Positions 52,895-63,127 of a stretch of DNA of 64,000 nucleotides are shown piece by piece. How positions within the stretch are numbered: the first letter of the stretch is position 1; the number at the start of each line of letters is the position of its first letter. Both the position numbers and the translations under genes were made by a program. Origin of the DNA: Zeugodacus cucurbitae (Eukaryota > Arthropoda > Insecta > Diptera > Tephritidae); NCBI RefSeq assembly GCF_028554725.1, contig NC_071672.1:33624944-33688943 (forward strand), in the 5' to 3' direction. The notes beneath the pieces were generated by a model, which had not been told where the DNA came from, did not search any database, and saw nothing but the letters and a program-made list of their open reading frames with translations.

Positions 52895-55190
52895 CCTCGA
52901 GAAAACCGCATCAAATAGTTGCAATTCTTTTCCTATACAGAGCCTTACATCCACATAGAATGTGTGTAATCGTTTCTGTCTCTTCTTCTTCCTGGCAGCT
53001 TCTGCAGTAATCGTTACAAGGTAACCTCAGCCTGCTGGCGTGTCTACCAATCAGACAGTGTCCCGTTAACACCCCTAAAAGTGTTCTTGTGTCATTCCTC
53101 TTAAATTTCAGTAAACGACAAGTACGGCTCTTACTCCATTCAGGCCGCGTTTGTTTACTTACGGAACAAGTCGTTGATTGTTTCCATTGTGATTCAGCCA
53201 TATCAACAGCATGTTTATCTATTAGGTATCTGCACGTTGCCAGAGGTATATAAATTCCTCTCCTCTTTATTAGCACCCAACTGCAATGTTGTGCCCAATC
53301 TGGCTAATTCATCTGCTACACAGTTTCCAGGAATGTCACTATGTCCCGGGACCCATTGCAGGTGTATCGTGAAATATGATGTCATTGCTATTAGTAAACC
53401 CAAACACTCTTTCACTATCTTCGATGATATTCTATGCGACTTTAGTGATGTTAAAGCCGCTTGACTATCCGAAAATATGAATATGTGCTTTGTCGCTAGC
53501 ACTCTTTTTGACAAAACGAGAATGCTTTCTTTAATTGCAGAGATCTCTGCTTGGAAAATACTGCAGTGATCCGGTAATCGGAAAGCGATTCTGGTATCCA
53601 GTTTCTCTGAAAATACCCCGCCTCCTACTCGGTTGTCCAGTTTTGAACCGTCTGTATAGATACTTATCTCTGAATCTTTGTCCACTTTTCCCATTTCCCA
53701 CTCCTCTCTAGAGGGGAAGGATATGTGTAGGTCCGAGTTTAGATTCATTTCTATAGGATTTCGAAAGTCCGTACTATTCGGTAGAAATGGGAACTTGCCG
53801 AGTATACTTGAATGTCCCCTATTGTATTTTTGCAGTATCTATAGGCAGTAAATACAGAATCGCATCTAATGCCTGGCTCGGCGTTGATCGGAGAGCTCCA
53901 CTGATACATATACATGCCGCTCTTTGTAAACTTACCATACGCTTTACTGCGTACTTCTTGTCAATTATTAGCCACCAGACCAGTATCCCATATGTCATAA
54001 TCGGTCTTACTACAACTGTGTAGAGCCAATGTGATTCGCGGGGAGTTAGTCCCCATTTTGGTCCAACCATTCTTTTTCAAATGTATAGTGCCAAAGCTGC
54101 CTTCTTTACCCTGGTCTCCAAGTTTGGTTTCCATAACAGCTTCCTGTCTAAAATTAGTCCCAGGTAGCTTGCCTTTTAATTTATTGGTAGCCAGGTGCCG
54201 TTTAATGAAGGTGGTGTGAACTCTGGAATCTTGTGTTTCCTTGTAAACATCACTAATTCAGTTTTGGTTGTATTTAGGTTTAATCCAATTAGCCTTGTTT
54301 GCATAAGGTCTGAGAGTATATGTGGGAATTTTCCCCTAATTGATACCGCCACATCATCAGCGTAGGCCACCACATGTACTCCCCTTTCTCTAGATCTAAC
54401 AACATACTATTCATTGTTAGGATCCATAGAAGTGGGCATAGCACGCCTCCTTGAGGTGTACCGCTTTGGACAGATCTGCACATCGTCGAAACCCCCAGCG
54501 TTGAAGTTATGAACCTGCCTAGAAGCATCTGTTCAATAAGTTTCATGAGTGATTCCGAGACGTTCAGATCTTTAAGCGCGTTGATAATAGCCTTCGGCTG
54601 GATGTTGTTAAAAGCGCCTTCTATGTCTAAGAAGGCTATGAGAGCGAATTCCTTTACTACTAGAGCCCTTTCAATCTCTGTCACCACCGAGTTTAAGGCT
54701 GTTTCCGTGGATTTTCCTTTGGAGTATGCGTGGTGTAAAACTGCTATCTTTTCCGGAGCTGGCTTACTTCTTATGTTAATTTCTATTAATTTTTCCAGTG
54801 TTTTTAGTAGAAATGAGGAAAGACTGATTGGTCTAAAATCTTTTGGACTGGTGTGAGAGCTTTTGCCCGCTTTTGGTATGTATATAACCTTCACTTTTCA
54901 CCACAATGAAGGAATGTAATTTAACCGAAGGGTTCCTTCGAGAATGGCTATTAACCAGCCCGTTACGTGGCTGAGCGATTTCTGCAATTGAGCCGGGAAT
55001 ATACCGTCAGGTCCCGGAGTTTTAAAAGGCTTGAAGCTGTTAATTGCCCACCTTATTTTGTCCATTGATATTAAGTCTCCAATATTAGGATCTGTGTCCA
55101 CTACTCTGTCTAGAGTATACTCAGCGGTGAAGCTCTCTGAGCTGCCCGGGAAGTGAGTATCCCTCAGCAATTTTAAGGTTTCTTCACTGG
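52895..55190 (-). mobile_element. LOA-type non-LTR element: RT plus RNase H, 5' truncated
   Basis: Minus strand. 55170-54898 (INSFKPFKTPGPDGIFPAQL) and 54894-54289 (YIPKAGKSSHTSPKDFRPIS, SKGKSTETALNSVV, AFLDIEGAFNNI, GTPQGGVLCPLLW) form the RT N-terminal half. YADDVAVSI, the catalytic box, is in the next frame (54373). RNase H lies in 53748-53215: IYTDGSKLDNRVGGG (Asp), FQAEISAI (Glu), FSDSQAAL (Asp), WVPGHSDIPGNCVADELAR (His/Asp). It ends with a CCHC-like tail CNDYCRSCQEEEETETITH (53010). An RNase H and this RT motif set fit the LOA/I group. The endonuclease is missing. Confidence 0.83.
53215..53748 (-). CDS. LOA-type element: RNase H domain frame
   Basis: A 177-codon intact frame carrying all RNase H catalytic positions: D in YTDGSK, E in FQAEISA, D in FSDSQAA and the last D in NCVADELA. 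In such elements it removes RNA from RNA/DNA hybrids during replication. It overlaps by frame change with the C-terminal frame 53276-52911. Confidence 0.78.
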   Translation of the reverse strand: MNLNSDLHISFPSREEWEMGKVDKDSEISIYTDGSKLDNRVGGGVFSEKLDTRIAFRLPDHCSIFQAEISAIKESILVLSKRVLATKHIFIFSDSQAALTSLKSHRISSKIVKECLGLLIAMTSYFTIHLQWVPGHSDIPGNCVADELARLGTTLQLGANKEERNLYTSGNVQIPNR

Positions 55191-55194
55191 ATTT

Positions 55195-57480
55195 TCGTAT
55201 TTATTATATATTCCCTAAGTACTGAATATACGGGGCGTTTTTAAGCCCGAATTGTATTCTTTCTTTAATTAGAACTTGGTGGAAGCATTTTGCAAGGTCC
55301 AGGGTTGTGAAGTATTGAGCTATCCTAATTTCTCTAAAATGCTATCGATATTTAAAATCGGAAACTTTTCATTACGGGAAACTCATTAAGTCGCATGTAA
55401 TCCTGTAATCGATTTTTTCGGTACCATATGAGGTGAATTATATGGCGAATCACTTTCCCGCGTTACGCCTTGCTCTAGCATTTCCTTAATTTGCTTCTGT
55501 ATTTTCTAATCATGTATTTGAGGATAGCGATACGTTTTTGCATATACTGGTCTGTCCGTTGTTGTAATTATTTCGTGTTGACATTTGCCCTTCGGGAAAC
55601 CATAATTTGTTATTTTTTTACTAATATTTTTAGTTTATCTCTTCCTCCTCATTCATAGTTTCGTCATATAATTTTTTTATGATTTCCGCAATAGAGTTTT
55701 CCGCTGAGTAACTTTCAATATTGTGTATTTCTTCATAGTTGAAATGGCATTTTACCGTTTTCGTCTAATCCTTTCTTTGGAACAGTCCAAATAGGGGAAT
55801 TGTACGGACTTTTACTCAGCTGAATTTTTCCATTTTCTAAAAGCCTATATATTTTTTATTGACGAAATCATGGTCTGCCACGGGGTAGGGGTATTGCTTT
55901 GTCCAAATATGATCTTCTGTTTGCGTCCTAATCGTAGCTTGGATAGTGGTTGTGAAGGGTAGGGTGTTACTAATATTTTCATTTGCTTTCATTACTTCCT
56001 TAATTTCCTCCTCATACTTGGCATTATCTGCAGTAAAATTAATGAATGGTTCCTTTTTTCCTGCTACTTTCTTCTGGTACTTTAAACTATAGTCAAAGAG
56101 GTTAATCTCTCCCTTAATTAATCTGAGACCTTGTTCACCTAAGATCATGTTGAACTCATTTAATTCACCTATTTTAAAGAATACTAAAGTGCCCTGGAGA
56201 CGATCAAATAATTGCGTCAAACAGTGCATATGTGTTAGTGATGTTCAATCGTGTGTTGCCCGCAAACGTTCAAATTAACACGTCAAACATCAGTTTAGTT
56301 TTGAGCTCGTAAGGAACGGTCATCATGTCATCATCGGATGATGATTATCTATTATTGGCATGTGCTGCAATTCTTATGAAAAAAATGTCTCCATTTTTGT
56401 ATTATTTTATATTATTTAGTTTATTTTATTATATTCGACTTTGCTTTATTTTATTTTATTATTTTAATTTATTTTAGTTTATTTTATTATATTTGAATTT
56501 AGTTTATTTTATTATATCTGATTTTACTTTATGTTATTTTATTATTTTAATTTATTTTATTTATTTTAAAATTTCATACTTATTTCAATTCATTTTTTTT
56601 TCTGCTTCGCTTCACTTCACTTTTCTGTGTCCTCTCAGCATGAAATCTTCCCTGCAAATGAGCTCATGCTTGTCAAACATGAGTGGAGACGATCAAATTA
56701 TCGTCCGTCAAATAGAAATATCAAAAATTTTGATTTTCATTAAACAGAGCCGACAACAGGTCGGTGTAGCGTACGTGTAGCCGACGACACCAACACACTT
56801 AAAGTGTTTGACGCAATTGTTTGATCGTCTCCAAGGCATTTAAGTAATGCCCGTACAATGTGATCTCTTTTTTAATGTATAACCGAATAGCCATGTAGAG
56901 TTTTTGTTCTAAATGGTTTTATTGATACTGACTTACCTATGTTACAGTTTTTACTAATGTAGTTACTTGTGGATCCAGTGTCCACTTGTAAAGTCACGTG
57001 TGTGCCTGTTAGTCCTCATTTCGTCTGGATGCATGCCAACCCATTTATTCGCTAAAAAAGTACTGCCAGATTCAAATTTTTTTTTGTAGTTGGAAATGTT
57101 CAGAGATTCGTCAGCTTGTTCGATTTGGTTGGTACGTTGTACTTTATTGTGGTTAAAGTTTTGAGATTATACGTGTCTCTCCCTCTTAAATGGATTTTGT
57201 TGGTCAGTCGGATTTTTTAGTGAGTTTTGATGCGTTTGCTTCACGTATTTGTGTGAATAGTCCACTTCCATAGGTATAGCTTTTGATTGCTGTTGGCCAT
57301 TCCTTTGGATTAAGTTTCCTTCTCTCTTCGTACGTTGGTTGCCGTTGAGGATTAACGCGATATGCTGGTCTCAGTTGATGATCTTTCCGTTGGTGATGAA
57401 GGTGGTCTGACCTTCATATCTCGAATCATGTCGACGGAATATATTTAAATTTTTGTGGTCACCAATGGCTGCTTTCTTGC
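55195..57480 (-). mobile_element. Gypsy-type element: decayed gag, protease and start of RT
   Basis: Minus strand. Gag-like Pro/Arg-rich pieces around 57420-57060. Protease near 57000 reads LQVDTGSTSNYI, with the catalytic D-T/S-G triplet. After a MITE (56195-56833) the frame continues FFKIGELNEFNMILGEQGL (56190-56130) and goes on to the pre-RT linker and DDGIIQ/SPYNSPIW-type motifs (55840-55780). Near 55640-55440 a second start-of-RT segment appears (RPVYAKTYRYPQI-like, KEMLEQGV-like), so the order is rearranged or two copies are joined. It is cut at about 55195 by the LOA element. Non-functional. Confidence 0.68.
56195..56833. mobile_element. MITE with TGGAGACGATCAAA inverted ends, in Gypsy protease
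   Basis: Left end TGGAGACGATCAAATAATTG, right end CAATTGTTTGATCGTCTCCA inverted, matching over about 30 bp (GCGTCAAACA included). Between them are 56270-56330 with similar subterminal motifs, an iterated TTTTATTATATT tract (56390-56600) and a further internal GGAGACGATCAAATTATCG near 56692. No coding capacity. I could not find an unambiguous target duplication. Confidence 0.72.
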
Positions 57481-57689
57481 TGTTTGATCGAGGTGTAAAC
57501 ATGTAATCTTCTTTCTTAGGATTCTGTTGTTTGATTCGACGCTGTCCGCTTTTTCAGTGTCTGCTTTGTATCGTATGCCACTTTTTCAAGCACTTTATAT
57601 TGGAAGTCCTACTTGCTATCCCGGTTGAGCTCCAGTTGATTACAATTGAATCAAATTATTGTGTCTTTTGCACCGTCAGGGCAAGTTCT

Positions 57690-58110
57690 TTTATTAATAC
57701 ACTAACTAAGACTAACTACATTTTGATAATTTAGTGCTATTTATACTACTTTATGGTACCAGTTTCTATTTGCTGTCTGCTATGATATTTGAAGATAGAC
57801 ACACTACGGTCGATTGTTTGTCGTTACAAACAGTCCTGAGAGGATAGCGTGTAGGAGATAACACTCGTTATGTGTGATACCATTTCTCTTCCTCCGGCAC
57901 CCAGCCGAAATCGGTTGGGGACAATTAATAGCGATAGGTTAGTTATTCGATTACTCTTCTTAGAGAGTGGAAAGGGTGGCGAATAATTCGAAGTTCACAG
58001 AAGTGGAGTTGAACGTGACTGTGAACCAGAAGTAGGGTCCTCGGATTTTAGTTGAGGGGCCTCATAATAGTTGTTGGCTTCTAATAACTGGACGATTATA
58101 TAGAATTACA
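57690..58110 (-). promoter_or_regulatory. Probable 5' LTR promoter region of the Gypsy element
   Basis: On the minus strand upstream of gag: TATA box AGTATAAATAGC (57746-57737), an initiator-like AGTTAGTCTTAGTTAG about 30 nt downstream, and an AATAAA signal (57695-57690). TATA, start and poly-A signal in this tight order are typical of an LTR U3-R region. The outer ends and the primer-binding site could not be fixed, so the limits are approximate. Confidence 0.42.
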
Positions 58111-58869
58111 GACCCACATCTTGGTTGTGTATCTTCAATCGGACATAAAACGAGAGGTTCACAATGGTGATTTGAAGAAAAGTTTCATCCATATAAATCA
58201 ATAAATTCTTCACAAGATATTTTTTCCTTCGAAATCATATCCGCGGTTTACTTAATTGAAAATTCTATTTTAATACGGGGAATTCAAACTACACTACGCC
58301 AGCATGCTGGTACAATAATAAAAATATCAAAGTCGTTTCCTTTTTGCTCCAGCAGATGGTGCATACACGGTCAATCAGCTGGCGCTACCAGTTGTATTGG
58401 CCGCTTAACTGTACTTACCGGCTTCTAATTCTCGTTATTGAAATATTTTTGGCCGGCGGTTTTTTCAATTATGTAGACTTATATGTTGTGCAAGCTTACA
58501 GTTACTTTTTCTGATATGAGCTGTGCATGTGTTCATTCAGTAAGAGTGTTCCGCAGAGATAAATTGGCAAAAATCGTGTCGCGAAAAATGTAATACAAAA
58601 GTGGTTATTAGCCTGGCCGCGATTTCTTATAAAAAATACAAAATGTCTAAGTCAATGAGAGCTGGGTTAAAAAAGCTTATTTTAATCTAAATAAAATGCC
58701 TGAAAAAGTTGAAGCTGATCTGAGAATAATTGATGGACCCAAAAGTTGGTGGATAAAAAAGATTTTTTTATAAATTGTTGATGTTTTTCTTTATTGCACA
58801 CACAATTATTTGAATTGTAAATTTGGTATTTGAATTCAAGTTTAGAAAACATTAGAAGCTTTATGATTA
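58111..58869. other. Intergenic stretch without supported features
   Basis: No domain, repeat pair or convincing frame. A short plus-strand frame near 58650 is too small to judge. The GCCGGC-containing patch near 58440 stands out only by composition. Confidence 0.4.
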
Positions 58870-60180
58870 TTTATGATGATTTTGTATGTGATGCATATTT
58901 TTTCGGTAAGAAACGATAACCTGCAATTTAAACTGAACTTCTTCTTTATCGCGGGTTACAATGTGGTTATAATCCTTCATAAATTTAACTCCATGTTCTG
59001 CAACATCATTAACAACAAATAAATTTTGAAGGAATTCCGAAGCAGTTCAATATTTCTCATTGTCCTTCCACACAGCTGGGTCTAAATCAAAGAAGTCAGT
59101 CTGAAGTTTGAAATTGATAAAAAATACTCTTTGTTTTATACGGGACAAAATCAGATAAGTCACAAGCCAACAAATCCTGCAAATTTGGACATGTATGGTA
59201 TTTGAAAAAAATTATAGGAGGAGCCTGCGCTGTTAAACGGTTCACCATTTATTGCTTGATTTGGAGTGAAACGCTTGGATCGAAAAATGCTATTCTTACT
59301 GTTTCGTGTGTCAAATACCCCAAATGACACTTTAACTTTTCAGTTACTGCATTAGATATAACTTCGTCGATTTTTGAAAACTCGAAAGATGATGGTAAAA
59401 TGTGTAAATCCTGATTAGGGCTCTCAACGGAATTTGTGCATCCGTACCAGACCTTAATATAAAGTTTAACGACAAAAATGACAATATCTCGAATACAATT
59501 TAATTCTCTTGCAGTAAACTTGAATTGGAAACGGAACAGAAAAGTCTTGAAACAGTAAATTGCCTTCGACATGTATCTCGCATGAGATGTTGCACCACGT
59601 GTGCGAAAAGCGCCACCATTATTACTAAGGAATGTAATCGTAAGCTCCAAGAGTTCTTCATAATCACCACGTATATGAGTCTGTTTGAGATGATTTCGAC
59701 AAAACTGTTCGATCTGCTCGCATTCATCGGACATTTTAAGTTTAACAATAGGATAATCGAAGCCACTTCTGAATGGAATTCGTTTCAATTTGTGCCATGA
59801 GTCAACGAACCTGTAGAAAATGAGAGTTTCTGATGCACTGCTTTTACCGTAATTCTTCTCAAAGACATTTTTCACATTCATTGACAACATGCAAGATTGA
59901 TGAATTTTCGACCTAGAAGGTCATCCAAAAGAATACAAGCACCTTTTTCAAGACCAGTATTTGAGGTTGTAGTATCAAAGCTCGAGGCTACAACTTTTGC
60001 AGTATTGTGAACAGCTTCGGCGATGTTTTTTTCGGTACCTGATTCGATTTTGAGAGCACCTAGAAACTTCGCCGTTCCACTGTAGCTCACGAGAACTGCT
60101 GAGAGCTTTGTTGAAAGTTTTTCCAATCTTCGTACCATTTATATAGCTTTCCCGCCCAAAATATAAAAACAGCGTCAATC
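58870..60180 (-). pseudogene. Broken gene of an uncharacterised, probably transposon-borne family
   Basis: Minus strand in three pieces. 60138-59878: ALKIESGTEKNIAEAV, then SFDTTTSNTGLEKGACILL and LLGRKFINLACC. 59890-59249: VFEKNYGKSSASETLIFYRF, NNGGAFRTRGATSHARYMSK, IYCFKTFLFRFQFKFTAREL, HLGYLTHETVRIAFFD. 59248-58870: a tail resembling VNDVAEHGVKFMKDYN. These blocks, in this order, recur in large families of uncharacterised arthropod and cnidarian proteins. The D-T-T-x-S-N-T-G motif could be the first acidic site of an RNase-H-like transposase. Two frameshifts and several stops show decay. No terminal repeats were found. Function unknown. Confidence 0.6.
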
Positions 60181-60620
60181 GTTAGTCTTTCATTTTCTTT
60201 CGAGGTTTACAAAACGCATATTGTAGAAAAACACTTCCAAAACTTTGCCTATTTTGACGGTAACTCCCACAATTTGATGTTACGCATGCCCAATAAAAGC
60301 AATTGTCGTTGTTTTTCATCGGCTTTACGTGTTTTCAACGAAATTACTGACAAATCCAATGCTTTCGCCATGTTTTAAGTAAGATATTTCGAATATATTA
60401 TCTGTTAAACACGAAATCATATCACAAAAGAAAGAGAGATATAGTGATACAAGGTTCTTTAACAACAAACTCGTAAGTATATTAAAAGGATAATGGCAGT
60501 ATTTGGCTGCCATGACTCTTATCTCTACAATTGTGCATGAATACTTCCGAAGATATTTTTTTTTGGAATTCTAATCAATGTTACTATTGATTTTTATATA
60601 TTTATAAGTTTTATATAAAC
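60181..60620. other. Upstream flank of the uncharacterised gene, no clear feature
   Basis: The minus strand holds a 62-codon frame (60513-60325) ending SIGFVSNFVENT that could belong to the N-terminus of the 58.9-60.2 kb gene, but similarity is weak. Otherwise AT-rich. Confidence 0.35.
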
Positions 60621-60902
60621 TGAAGGAAATTCACCAGCCCGATTTGCCAAAATAGTAATAAAACACTTCAATTGTCGTTTTAGTTAATTTTTATTTTACA
60701 CAACCGCACGCTCTCGTTGTCTGCAAGTAAGTAAGTAGAGCACGCATGTGCACACAAAAAGGAAGCAAATGTTCTTATGCAGAGAGGGAGAGAAAAAAGA
60801 GAAGAGAGAGCTTTGCCTCTCTCTGAAGTGTTCATTGTTCTTTCCCTTTCCACACACATACAATGTGTATGTGTACAAGTGTGACTTTTGGTATTTTCAA
60901 CA
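60621..60902 (-). repeat. Copia 3' LTR (~282 bp) with adjacent polypurine tract
   Basis: On minus the sequence GAGGTGGCG (60911-60903), a polypurine tract, is followed by TGTTGAAAATACCAAAAG, the TG start of an LTR, and the block ends in TTTCCTTCA at 60621. A GA/CT-rich stretch (60780-60840) lies in U3 and an AATAAA signal at 60695-60690. The size fits Copia-group LTRs. The matching 5' LTR is outside the window, so the ends are inferred from TG...CA and the tract. Confidence 0.65.
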
Positions 60903-61161
60903 CGCCACCTCAAAAGTTACACTGATACAAAATTAAGGAATAACAAAAGATAATTTTCAGACGAGTGTATGCATATTCAAATGGTTGTATTATTTTTCTT
61001 CTCTGGGGACTCTTTCCTTTTTTTTGATCCAGCATTTGCTGCAAAGAATTGGGGAAACCCAGTAAAACACAATCAGATCAATAAAAAAAACATAAATTAA
61101 CAAGATTAATTTATATAAACAGCAATGGTTAGACTAGAAATTATTTTAGTTTAATTATTGT

Positions 61162-61165
<4 letters not shown>

Positions 61166-61194
<29 letters not shown>
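61166..61194. repeat. (AT)n microsatellite
   Basis: About 14 AT dinucleotides just after the end of the Copia RNase H. The reading frame passes through it as an Ile/Tyr repeat before stopping. Confidence 0.85.
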
Positions 61195-61197
<3 letters not shown>

Positions 61198-62110
61198 AAA
61201 AGATCCAGTTATATAAAGTCCAGTTAGCCCCAGTTGGTCTCGCAGTGTAGTAAATCTAGCTGTTGGTAGTGGCTTCGTTAAAATATCCGCCAATTGGAAA
61301 TCTGTGGAAATATACTTGACACAGATTAGTTTGTTTTCAATTTGTTCCCTGGTAAAATAATATTTAATATCTATGTGCTTAGTTCTCTTGTGGCAAGTAG
61401 GATTATTGGCTATACTAATACAACCTTGGTTGTCTTCAAAAATATCTATTGAGCCATTTAAGTTTATTTTAATTTCATTTATTAATGACTTTAGCCATAA
61501 TGCTTCTCTAACACCTTCAAATAAGGCCATATATTCTGCTTCGGTAGATGAAATTGCCAAACATTTTAAATATATATCCTGTAGTACTTCTCCTATCAGT
61601 CTCATTTCCAGCCGAATCAGAGTCGACATACCCTATAAGAATATTATCTACTTTAAGATTCCTTTTGAACGATAACTTTAAGTCAACAGTTCCTTTTAGG
61701 TATCTTAAAACTCGTTTAAGACATTGCCATAATTCTTTGTTATTATTATTAGTATACCTGCTTAAGATACTTATTGATGTACTCAAGTCCGGACGTGTGC
61801 ACAACATTATATACATTAGACAGCCAATTAAATTTCTACATGGTGCTTCACATGATTCTTGAGCTTGCAAGTCTTCATAATTTAGTTTGCTTGGAAGACG
61901 GGTACCAACTGGATTACAATCTTCCATTTTGAATTTCTTTAAAACATTTTTAATATATGCAGATTGACTGAGGCAAATTTGATCATCTTTTCGATCAATT
62001 TTTATTCCAAGGAAACATCGTATTTCACATAAGTCAGTCATTTGAAATGTACTTGAAAGATAAGTTTTAAATTTAGACATACTTTCGGAATTACTGTATA
62101 TATATATTTT

Positions 62111-63127
62111 TATACTCTCGCAACCTGTTTCACAGAGTATTATAGTTTTGTTCACATAACGGTTGTTTGTGTCACCAAGAAATAAAAGAGTTAGATATGG
62201 GGTTATATATATATAAATGATCAGGATGACGAGTGGAGTTGAAATCCGGATGTCTGTCCGTCCGTCTGTCCGTGCAAGCGATAACTTGAGTAAAAATTAA
62301 GATATCTTAATGAAACTTGGAACACATGTTCCTTGGGACCGTGGGCAAAATCGGTCCACTGCCACGCCCACAAAATGGCGAAAACCAAAAACACATAAAG
62401 TGTCATAACTAAGCCTTAAATAAAGTTATAACAGTAAAATTTGGAATAAAGGATTGTACTAAGAAGGGGCATATTTGGATGTAATTTTTTTGGGGAAGTG
62501 GGCGTGGTCCCGCCCCCAAATCGGTTATTTGTATATATCTCGCAAACCAATGAAGTTATATAAACCAAACTTTCTGCAGTCGTTTTTTTTAGCCACTTCT
62601 TAATACAGTCTAAAAATGAAAGAAATCGGATAATAACCACGCTCACCTCCCTTACAAAGGTTAGGTTGAAAATTACTAAAAGTAGGTTAATTCACTAACG
62701 AAAAACGTCAGAAACACTAAATTTCACTTAAGAAATGGCAGATGGAAGCTGCACTCAAATTTTTTTACAAAATGGAAAATGGGCATGGCGTCGCCAACTT
62801 ATGGGTAAAAAACCATATCTCAGGAACTACTCGACCGATTTCAATGAAACTTGGTTTGTAATAGTTTCCTTACCTCCCAATAATATGTTGTGAAAATTGG
62901 CCAAATCGATTCAATCGCCGAAATCGGACCATAGGTTTTCAAGGCCCCATATATCGAACATGAGGACCTCTTCTAACCTAATATTAGGGTTTCCAACTTT
63001 CAATGGATTTTATACAATATATATGACGAATATGTGGGTCAATTTGTGTATTATATAATATAAATTAAGTTAAATAAATAAATTGCGAGAGTTCGGTTAC
63101 ACCCGAACTTAGCCCTTCCTTACTTGT
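62111..63127 (+). repeat. Dispersed repeat DR, nearly full copy, inside Copia RT
   Basis: Starts TTTATACTCTCGCAACCTG and ends with TTCGGTTACACCCGAACTTAGCC...CTTCCTTACTTG. It contains the GTCTGTCCGTCCGTCTGTCC tract at 62252. Copia RT lies on both sides, so both DR ends can be read against known coding sequence: the right end is after CTTACTTG, the left end near TATACTCTCGC. No open frame of its own. Confidence 0.83.

Noticed and set aside
60748..60913. Open frames with Cys/Ser-rich peptides on both strands at 60.7-60.9 kb
   Set aside because: They fall in the GA/CT-rich U3 part of the Copia LTR; composition alone explains them.
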